From: Candidatus Caccoplasma merdipullorum
Lineage (GTDB): Bacteria > Bacteroidota > Bacteroidia > Bacteroidales > G3-4614
DNA: 45,302 bases
Reading direction: 5' to 3'
Assembly: GCA_017694415.1 (NCBI GenBank)
Contig: JADIMW010000006.1
Span: 1-45,302, forward strand
Below the pieces are notes generated by a model that worked only from the letters and a program-made list of their open reading frames with translations, made no database searches and was not told the origin of the DNA. Below, piece by piece: positions 19,080 to 26,082 of this stretch. Position 1 is the stretch's first letter, and each line of letters opens with the position of its first letter. Made by a program: the position numbers and the translations under genes.

Positions 19080-22000
19080 GGTTCGCTGTGTTTTAATACG
19101 TAATTGAAACGGCGCAACTCTTCACGCGATAGTTTTATATAATGATATTCTTCATTTCCGGCCTTGCCGCGGCATACCTCTTTTTGTATCCGCCGGAATC
19201 TGAATCCCGACGGACGCAATACCTCCATGGCAAGAGTTGCAGTGCCGGCACGTTGCCATTCTGCAACTAAACGGGCTTCGGTATCGCCTGTTTCCCAGTT
19301 TCCCAACCGTACTATTCTGTCCCCGTCGCGAAAACCGGCCTTGTAAAGAGGACTCTCTTTATCCAGTATATGCAGGAACGGGAACTGTACGTCGGATATA
19401 TTGTCGGCCGGGACAAATGATGTCTGTCCGAGCGGTGCGGTTATCTCTATCTCTTCCTGCGTCGTTTTCAGTGTTACCACCTTGTTTTGCAGGTTCAGAT
19501 ACGACACCTTGAAATAACTGTCGGATACAGGATCGAAAAGCGTACTCGGCATATTGAATTCGTCCACTACTTTTATCCCTGCATAGTTGTTATTGTTATC
19601 CTTGTTGAAATAAAGCATGTAATACAGCAGGCCTTCCTCTTCCCAATCGGCGCATCTGACGGGTGTGCCATCGACCCCCATTACAGCACGGGCGTACCCG
19701 TTTTCATAAAAATACATCATCGATTTGAGTATCTTCATGTTTTCGTCATACAGCTTGTAATACTTTATATGCTTCTTGTCGTCGAACTGCTGTTCTTTAC
19801 AATAGTACGACGTTACTATTCCGTACTCGTTTTTTATCGTAGGGCACGGTACCGTCCCTCTCCGCTTGTTGAATGTATAATACTTTATTATCTCCTTTTC
19901 GCCCGATACGGACTTTTCCCTCTTGTGGAATATCATTGTGGAATCTTCCTCTGCGGTTTTCCAATTTACCGGGGTTTTGTCTCTTCCGTAAAATACTGTA
20001 ACATGTTTGTCTTGCCCGAACGAATCGACCCGTTCGATATAATACTGTTTTTTTACATCGTCCGTTATTATCGTCTGCCTGTTGTCTTCTATTATCTTTT
20101 CGTAATAATAGATGCGTTTTTTATCTGCCGAACTGAAATGCTCCTCACGCAACAATTCCCCTGATTCGGAATATCGCCATGCCTTTTTATAGATACTGTC
20201 GTTTTTAGAAATGAAAGGGTTTCCGTCCTTATCGAGTTTCTCAATCTGCGTCAAATACCCTTTTGCTCCGGAATACTCGTATTTAACCGTTGCAGGGTAT
20301 GACACATATAGTTTTCCCTCTATTTTTTCCTCTATTATATTGCCGTGCGCATCGCGTTTCATATATTTTACGGCAACCGGTTTTTCGTCCCTCGGGTTAT
20401 ACATGTACGCCTTATCTTTTACGGTACATATTTTATAATACCCGTCCGGCCCGTAAACTTTCATTATCGTGGTATCTTGCAGGCTGGATACTTTTCCGTA
20501 CGATACGATTGTAGTATCGCCTTTCAGTTCGGTTGTACGAACATTGTACCACGATTCCGATACGCGTCCGAACTCATCGAGCGTATATCGCGATACGCTT
20601 TTGTCGTCGGGATATTTATATGCGAAACCGCAGATATTGTCGGCAGTAATGGAACGGCAGACTCCCAGATTGTCGTAATACAATACGTCAGCTATCCGAC
20701 CTTCATCGTTTATTGTTATCCGCATGCGGTTTACGCTGTTGTCGCGTATTTCGAGGTTCTGCCCGGTCGCATCGACAAAGTGTCCCCACAAGTCGGTACT
20801 GTTCGGTATATGGAAATAATTGATTATATAGAGTATGTCGCCGCTTTCGTCAAGTGCTATTTCCCTGTCTATAACATTTCTGTCTTCGCCTGAAACAAAA
20901 TGCACCTGTTTTACTTTCGATACTAAACTTCGGAAATATCCGGCCTTGACGTCATTGTCGGTCATTTTGTTTTCATCGGCATCGAACATACGCATCTTCG
21001 ATAGATACGGCATTTGCGACGTGGCCGATATTATGTCCATGTCGGTATAGTTTTCGGTAAGGCGGCCACGTTTCGACAATTTGTAATATAATGGTGTCCG
21101 GGCTCTTTGTTCCAAAGTAAGTTTCTCGCCTATTCCTATCGGCCAGCCGTTGCGGCGGTCGAAATAAGCGTAACAGGCTTCGAATTTGCGGATATTCCAG
21201 TCCCAATAAAGCAAACTCGCGGACAGCAGTATCAATACCAAACCCGAAACCGCTATCAGCCGCGTCCTGTTGCGTTTTCGGATTTTCAACGCTTCAGCTT
21301 CCATCGAGGCCTTTTCGGCCGCAGCTTTGGCTTCCAGTTCTTTCAGTTTGCGGTCTTCTTCGGCCAGCAGTTTCCGTGTCTTTTCTCTTTGTGCGCGCTG
21401 TTCTTTCCGTTTGCTTATTACCGAGCAGAGTATGTCGTGTATGAATTCCACCCTATAATCGCCGGCATACGAGAACTTGCGCAGCAACTGACGGTCTATC
21501 AGTTTGTTGATATACTCTCCGCCCAATTCCCGGCACAATATCTTCAACGACTTGTTTTCGCGGCGGTTGTCTTCGTTCAAAAGATTGTCTTCGAGATATT
21601 CCACTACATTTTTGGGAATGTCTTTAAAACAATCGGAATAAAAGTTCTCGATAATCTCTCCGCCTTTTTCCTCTACAAGCCGCGCAGATATTATATCTTC
21701 GGTTTTTTCCTCATACAATCTGTTTAGGTATAACGATAAGACCGCCGAATCGACCTCCAATACGGGATGTCCGTCGAGTTCGAAATCCGTTCTGTTGGTA
21801 ACCTTTTCGATAATCAGTTTGGCAACGTCTTTCGAGACCAGACCGGGATGCGGGCGCAAAATTATTTCTGCTGCCTGCTCTTCGCTTATCGGGCGCAACC
21901 CGTAACGGTGATGTTTCAACGACGGTATGCAAGCGGTGTGATATTCAAATTCCGAAAGGAAATCCTCTCGCAACGTAAATACCAGATGTATCTCGTTGTC

Positions 22001-22636
22001 ATATACGTATCCTGCCGAGCCGTCGCCTATGTCGAACTCCATATCGTCCAAATCGAACAAGAATCCTGCATCTTTCTCCGCATCACGCGGCTGTTCGGGT
22101 TCTTCTTTGGGATGAGATGTTTCATTCAGGGCATTAGGCATGACGTTGTTCAAAACATCTGCCATCTCCTCGAAAAAACGGCGTCTTGCCAACGAATTCT
22201 GCTGCAGTGTAAAAATCTCTTCAAACTGGTCGAAAATTATAAGCAACTTCGCCCGTTCTCCGTTTTTGGTATAAAATTCGTTGCAGTGGAACAATTCCCA
22301 CAGGAGTTCGCGTGTTCCTTTCTTCGGGACTATATTTCTTATCTCTATTCCTTCCTCTACGAGTACATTGGAAATCTGGTTTACATAATCGCTCTCCTTT
22401 TCGTTATGTTCCAGTCGTATATATACGGGGGTAAAACCCTTTCTTCTCGCCGCAGGAATAACGCCGGCATTCAATATGGAGGATTTGCCTATTCCGGAAC
22501 GTCCGTACAATAGAGTATCGATATCGTTCAACACTCTTTGCGACAGAGCGCGGATGTCTTCATCTCGTCCATACAGAACCTCCCCTTCGCGATATGATTT
22601 TAGACCCAGCCATGGGTTTGAACCGTTACTGCTCAT
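19076..22636 (-). CDS. Transmembrane nSTAND NTPase with C-terminal YD-like sensor module and PDZ-like domain (second gene of operon)
   Basis: 1186 residues. The N-terminus is an nSTAND1-type NTPase: PWLGLKSYREGEVLYGR, Walker A GRSGIGKS (45-52), Walker B LLIIFDQFEEIF (131-142) and a FTLREDFLSEFE segment (220-231). A charged coiled coil (about 410-457) leads to one membrane helix (459-478). The rest, about 700 residues, is presumably extracytoplasmic. It resembles the exported neighbours (GW near 493, DESGDILYIINYF, DEFGRVSESWY) and ends in a PDZ-like domain (about 1077-1150, SPLYKAGFRDGDRIVRLG). STAND proteins are ligand-triggered oligomerising switches. This layout suggests sensing outside and signalling inside, probably to the SIR2/TIR protein encoded 9 nt upstream. 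The topology is unusual for the class and rests on one predicted helix. Confidence 0.8.
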   Translation of the reverse strand: MSSNGSNPWLGLKSYREGEVLYGRDEDIRALSQRVLNDIDTLLYGRSGIGKSSILNAGVIPAARRKGFTPVYIRLEHNEKESDYVNQISNVLVEEGIEIRNIVPKKGTRELLWELFHCNEFYTKNGERAKLLIIFDQFEEIFTLQQNSLARRRFFEEMADVLNNVMPNALNETSHPKEEPEQPRDAEKDAGFLFDLDDMEFDIGDGSAGYVYDNEIHLVFTLREDFLSEFEYHTACIPSLKHHRYGLRPISEEQAAEIILRPHPGLVSKDVAKLIIEKVTNRTDFELDGHPVLEVDSAVLSLYLNRLYEEKTEDIISARLVEEKGGEIIENFYSDCFKDIPKNVVEYLEDNLLNEDNRRENKSLKILCRELGGEYINKLIDRQLLRKFSYAGDYRVEFIHDILCSVISKRKEQRAQREKTRKLLAEEDRKLKELEAKAAAEKASMEAEALKIRKRNRTRLIAVSGLVLILLSASLLYWDWNIRKFEACYAYFDRRNGWPIGIGEKLTLEQRARTPLYYKLSKRGRLTENYTDMDIISATSQMPYLSKMRMFDADENKMTDNDVKAGYFRSLVSKVKQVHFVSGEDRNVIDREIALDESGDILYIINYFHIPNSTDLWGHFVDATGQNLEIRDNSVNRMRITINDEGRIADVLYYDNLGVCRSITADNICGFAYKYPDDKSVSRYTLDEFGRVSESWYNVRTTELKGDTTIVSYGKVSSLQDTTIMKVYGPDGYYKICTVKDKAYMYNPRDEKPVAVKYMKRDAHGNIIEEKIEGKLYVSYPATVKYEYSGAKGYLTQIEKLDKDGNPFISKNDSIYKKAWRYSESGELLREEHFSSADKKRIYYYEKIIEDNRQTIITDDVKKQYYIERVDSFGQDKHVTVFYGRDKTPVNWKTAEEDSTMIFHKREKSVSGEKEIIKYYTFNKRRGTVPCPTIKNEYGIVTSYYCKEQQFDDKKHIKYYKLYDENMKILKSMMYFYENGYARAVMGVDGTPVRCADWEEEGLLYYMLYFNKDNNNNYAGIKVVDEFNMPSTLFDPVSDSYFKVSYLNLQNKVVTLKTTQEEIEITAPLGQTSFVPADNISDVQFPFLHILDKESPLYKAGFRDGDRIVRLGNWETGDTEARLVAEWQRAGTATLAMEVLRPSGFRFRRIQKEVCRGKAGNEEYHYIKLSREELRRFNYVLKHSEP

Positions 22637-22645
22637 ATATGTTTC

Positions 22646-23971
22646 CTACTCTTGATTCATTATATGTAATATCTTGTCGGCAACAGATTTCATATTGTCG
22701 TTCTGATTGAAGATTATTGCGTTGTGCTGCTGCATCTTCTCCGGTATCGAGGCTTTGTAAAAATCGAACCCGTCTTCCGACACCGGTATTATATATTTAC
22801 GTCCCAAACTTATGGCAACCTGCATGGCTTCATCCCATTCGTTTCGGTAAACATGAACCTCGTTCCGTTCCTCCTCTATGTGTTTAGTGAAAATCGGGAC
22901 GAAATATCGTGCCGACCTTATTCCGCTTCTTATTTCCGACATGAAATTTCCGCCGTAACTTATATCGTTCCTGTCATACCAGACTCGCTTGCCTCTTGCC
23001 GACAATTCGTTGTATAAGGCTTCTGCTATTTTGGAATCGGAACGTGAATAGGAGATAAAAATATCGGTATTGGTATCGACTCTGTCGAACTTGGTCTTTT
23101 CATTTTTCGATATTTTATCTTCGAGCATCTTTTTTATCTTACCGACAACCTCTTCAGGGTCTTTCCGTATAAATGTATGGTGGCGTTCCAGAAAATCGGG
23201 CAGCCCGTCTTCCACCACGTCATATACATAGAGTCCCTCACCTTCATTTACTTTTCGTATGGAATACCATATGAAACGGAACAACCAGTCGGAATACGAA
23301 TTTCCCAACATGAGAAGATATTTGTTTTTCAATTCCGACACAAGATTGTTAGGCCGGAGATTCGTATCGGAGAGCCATGATGAACAGAAACTCAGCATGT
23401 CGGTATCGGTAAGAACATATCTGCGGGCATTTTCGCCAACTTTTCCAAACATGTAATAGACCGTAGGTTTACGCAAGTCGGCCTCCCCGCATATATCGTT
23501 ATTCTCGGACGGATTGTTGTTAAAACGCATCACCCTCAACTCGTCGCCCCAAACTTCACGCATCGCATCTTCCACAAGAGGCGTAAAGGAAGTTGTTATC
23601 ACAAACGGGAACTGCCTTATACTCAACAACTCTCTCAACAGTCTTGACGGTTGGAACTTCTTGGTGAATATTTGGTTCATTATCATATATATGGCATCCC
23701 GTTCGTTTCTGGTCTGACGAATAAAATCATAATTGTAAACCAGTTCGGAAAAGGATTTAGGCTTGTCGCTCAATCTGAACTTGGCCGAAATATATTCTAC
23801 CAGTTTGTCATGAAGATTAGCTCCGTCATATAATATGCCGGGACCTATCACAGGAATCACGTCGCCGCGCAGGATTCCCTCAATCAGTCTGTCCCATGCA
23901 GGTTTATCGTTATCTATAAAAATAGAGTCGCCGCTTATGTCTTTACTAAAAAAATCGTCAAATACATCCAT
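22646..23971 (-). CDS. SIR2-like/TIR-domain protein, putative NAD+-targeting effector (first gene of operon)
   Basis: 441 residues, no signal peptide or membrane helix. Residues 25-290 resemble the SIR2_2 fold: GDVIPVIGPGI (36-46) is the glycine-rich loop and LLMLGNSYSDWLFRF (219-233) the second nucleotide-side motif. The usual TTN-x-D is TTSFT (126-130), and the usual His-Gly is Phe175-Gly176, so the SIR2 part may have lost catalysis. Residues 302-441 are a TIR domain: DIFISYSRSD (303-312), VWYDRNDISYGGNF, and YRNEWDEA with a candidate catalytic glutamate at 378. Many bacterial TIR domains cleave NAD+ or make cyclic ADP-ribose signals on infection. It leads a four-gene operon with an nSTAND switch, so effector is the natural role; none of this is tested. 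Confidence 0.82.
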   Translation of the reverse strand: MDVFDDFFSKDISGDSIFIDNDKPAWDRLIEGILRGDVIPVIGPGILYDGANLHDKLVEYISAKFRLSDKPKSFSELVYNYDFIRQTRNERDAIYMIMNQIFTKKFQPSRLLRELLSIRQFPFVITTSFTPLVEDAMREVWGDELRVMRFNNNPSENNDICGEADLRKPTVYYMFGKVGENARRYVLTDTDMLSFCSSWLSDTNLRPNNLVSELKNKYLLMLGNSYSDWLFRFIWYSIRKVNEGEGLYVYDVVEDGLPDFLERHHTFIRKDPEEVVGKIKKMLEDKISKNEKTKFDRVDTNTDIFISYSRSDSKIAEALYNELSARGKRVWYDRNDISYGGNFMSEIRSGIRSARYFVPIFTKHIEEERNEVHVYRNEWDEAMQVAISLGRKYIIPVSEDGFDFYKASIPEKMQQHNAIIFNQNDNMKSVADKILHIMNQE

Positions 23972-24057
23972 ACCGAAAACAATGCATTATCTATTCAAGT
24001 CCGGCAAACAGAAAATATTATTCCCCATTAACAGAACGGTATCCAAAATATTATTTC

Positions 24058-24088
24058 CAAATGTAAAATCGCGAAACAACCTTCTAAA
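24058..24088 (-). promoter_or_regulatory. Candidate promoter of the SIR2/TIR-nSTAND operon
   Basis: On the minus strand TACATTTG (24065-24058) matches TAnnTTTG. Nineteen nt upstream lies TTTA (24088-24085), one mismatch from TTTG. Transcription would begin near 24050, giving a leader of about 80 nt before the SIR2/TIR start. The inverted repeat at 24115-24148 sits just upstream and could bind a regulator. Confidence 0.6.
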
Positions 24089-24422
24089 TCATCAGGTTTG
24101 TTCAAGTGGCCGAGAAATCGATATCGCCTCTCTCTTATGATTCGATTTTTATAAATAGACCGGTAACATTAGACACAAGCAAGATATTTTGACCGAAAAC
24201 ATTCACTAATATTATGATTCAGGTATTATATATTAACCTTGCCAGCCGCACACACAAAAGACAAAACACTACCAGTTATCCATAATATAAACAGATTCAA
24301 GCACTTATTTAATTCATGTCGCGATTTAAGACACTATTAAATTCACACGGTTAAGATACTCATTTTTATTATACGGCGCAAGTTTGCGACAAATATGTCG
24401 TTTTGCCGGTTTGATATTGCAA

Positions 24423-24452
24423 AACAGTAAAACAACTCGGCATGAGTGCCGG
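24423..24452 (-). terminator. Terminator of the RyR-domain gene
   Basis: On the minus strand CGGCA-CTCA-TGCCG forms a short stem followed by AGTTGTTTTACTGTTTT. It begins right after the RyR stop, separating that gene from the operon downstream. Confidence 0.6.
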
Positions 24453-24453
24453 A

Positions 24454-24747
24454 TTATTCCTTCACTATCTTAAAACCGAGTTTCACAATTGCCTTCAGCG
24501 TTTGAAACGCCGTTTCCCTGTCGTAGTCCTTTTCCCTCTCCGTAAGTTGTTCATAAGGGACAAGACACGGATGTTCCTTTGTAGAATCGTTACGGACAGG
24601 GCCGTACTTCCAGCCGTCGGCAATACGTCCGGCAGCCCATGTCTCATGAACGTTTTTCGAAAGGAGCTCTTGCAGTTCCGACAATTCAGGAGGCAAAAAA
24701 ACATTGTCGGTATCGATTGGGCATGGGGTATAAGAGTTGTTTTTCAT
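24454..24747 (-). CDS. Small RyR-domain protein
   Basis: 97 residues from ATG 24747; a TTG at 24771 would add eight residues and is less likely. The whole protein is one RyR domain, the short repeat first seen in ryanodine receptors: YTPCPIDTDNVFLPPELSEL, then NVHETWAAGRIADGWKYGP, then HPCLVPYEQLTEREKDYDRE and LKAIVKLGF. Free-standing RyR proteins are found in many Bacteroidota; their role is unproven, with ligand binding the usual suggestion. It is on the same strand as and 480 bp upstream of the SIR2/TIR operon, but its own terminator implies a separate transcript. No consensus promoter is visible before it. Confidence 0.85.
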   Translation of the reverse strand: MKNNSYTPCPIDTDNVFLPPELSELQELLSKNVHETWAAGRIADGWKYGPVRNDSTKEHPCLVPYEQLTEREKDYDRETAFQTLKAIVKLGFKIVKE

Positions 24748-24771
24748 ATCAGTATTTTTTTGAGGTTGCAA

Positions 24772-25180
24772 TATAGTTTATTTTTCATTAACAGACACGG
24801 TTTTTCGGATATGATTTAAACACACCTTTTCATCCCTCTGCATAATTTTTCAGATATTTTACCGCAACACGTCGGAACAATCAGGCATTATACTATTCAT
24901 CTGCGCGCCTGCATACAGGGTGTATTTACGCCGGACAAACCGCCGCACGCAGTATCCCCTGCCGACTGCCGCGACATTATCTGCCGATAATATTAATACG
25001 CTATGACATATCGATACTGCTTGTAATAATGGTTCGGACAGTAAAACATATCGTTCGCACAGCACCGCCACGAGAGAGGGGGATTTATACCCCCCTCTCT
25101 CGTACAGTCTTATTCATCTGCATCTCCTGTTGGTAGCCGAAACAAATCGCCATGCAGTGTCGGCACAGGTTCATGCGCTC
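24772..25180. other. Intergenic region between RyR gene and outer-membrane protein gene
   Basis: About 410 bp with no supported gene; small open frames here have no recognisable protein features. The one clear element is a strong GC-rich hairpin at 25071-25102. I see no consensus promoter. Confidence 0.45.
25071..25102. terminator. Strong hairpin downstream of the outer-membrane protein gene
   Basis: CGAGAGAGGGGG (25071-25082) pairs with CCCCCTCTCTCG (25091-25102) around an 8-nt loop. It lies about 80 nt past the stop of the minus-strand gene. No T-run follows on either strand, so it may act as a 3' end stabiliser or a factor-dependent terminator rather than a classic one. Confidence 0.5.
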
Positions 25181-25804
25181 TTAAAAATTATATCCGGCCG
25201 TCAGATAGAACGACACCATTCTGCTCTTGGGGTTGCCCTGCTGATAATTTTTTACCATGTTAATCATTCCGGCATCATACCCTGCCCCGAAACAAACCTT
25301 GTTTACCAAAACATTTACCGCCACCTTCATACCGAAATCGAAACGGTTCAGACCTCCGCGGTCGCCGAATATGTTCACGCTGTTGGTATGGCCTTGAAAC
25401 GACAGTTTGCTTTTACCTGCCACACCTATTGCCATGTACGGTCCGAAAAGAGGTTCTATCGCCCACTTGTCGTTTATATCCAAACGATAACCGAACGGCA
25501 TCTGAATTTCGAGGAAAGAGAGAGTCGATTTTATTTTAACACCTCCGGGCTGCGAAGTATTCCCGCCCTTGAGTTGGTAGAAAAGTCCGGGTTCGAAATA
25601 AAGAGGATGGTTTTTCGCTATTTTCAAACGATACAGACCGCCTACATGAAAACCGGCTTTTGCATTAAAGTTTGTAATGGTTACGATATTTATACCGCTA
25701 CGTACCCCAAAACCGCTGTCGCCCTTGTCCCATGCAAACGCACCCGACGAGAGGCCAAATGAGAGCATAAGAGCCAAAACCGAAACAAACAAAGTCCTTT
25801 TCAT
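25181..25804 (-). CDS. Outer-membrane beta-barrel protein, PorT-like
   Basis: 207 residues with signal peptide MKRTLFVSVLALMLSFGLSSGAFA's region (cleavage about residue 24). The mature part is a small eight-stranded-type barrel: alternating strands such as GFGVRSGINIVTI, YFEPGLFYQLKGG, FLEIQMPFGYRLDI and FYLTAGYNF, ending in the aromatic C-terminal residue typical of outer-membrane barrels. It fits the PorT/OmpW-like group abundant in Bacteroidota. A full consensus promoter stands 50 nt before the ATG, so it is probably a single-gene unit. No specific substrate or partner can be named. Confidence 0.82.
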   Translation of the reverse strand: MKRTLFVSVLALMLSFGLSSGAFAWDKGDSGFGVRSGINIVTITNFNAKAGFHVGGLYRLKIAKNHPLYFEPGLFYQLKGGNTSQPGGVKIKSTLSFLEIQMPFGYRLDINDKWAIEPLFGPYMAIGVAGKSKLSFQGHTNSVNIFGDRGGLNRFDFGMKVAVNVLVNKVCFGAGYDAGMINMVKNYQQGNPKSRMVSFYLTAGYNF

Positions 25805-25856
25805 AATAATTATATTTTTAGTTAGTAAAACCGTATTTTGGCAATAAAGTTCATTA

Positions 25857-25887
25857 CAAATTTAATAAAATATTTTTAATAATCAAA
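25857..25887 (-). promoter_or_regulatory. Promoter of the PorT-like gene
   Basis: On the minus strand TTTG (25887-25884), a 19-nt spacer and TAAATTTG (25864-25857) match the consensus fully. The predicted leader is about 45 nt. Confidence 0.78.
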
Positions 25888-26082
25888 AAAACACCATAAA
25901 ACAAACCTCAACGCAACCCGATGTTTCCGTTGGCAGCATATTAAGTGCCGTATTTTATCACCACTATAGTTTACATGATTTTTTAACGGGTTCCACATAG
26001 TCATTCTTACCACCGGCACACGATATGTACCGCAGGCAAAATAGACTAAAGTAAATCGGAACAGATAAAATACATTGCGTTT

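Larger units (their letters stand above)
23972..24453. other. 482-bp intergenic region upstream of the TIR/nSTAND operon
   Basis: AT-rich, with no supported gene. From right to left it holds the terminator of the RyR gene (24423-24452), an imperfect hairpin (CGACA 24387-24391 with TGTCG 24396-24400, extended by CGGC/GCCG arms at 24374-24408), an inverted repeat AAATCGA/TCGATTT (24115-24121, 24142-24148), and the candidate operon promoter (24058-24088). Confidence 0.5.

Noticed and set aside
24859-25071. 70-codon minus-strand frame between the RyR and outer-membrane protein genes
   Set aside because: No homology signature, no promoter and odd composition; not supportable as a gene.
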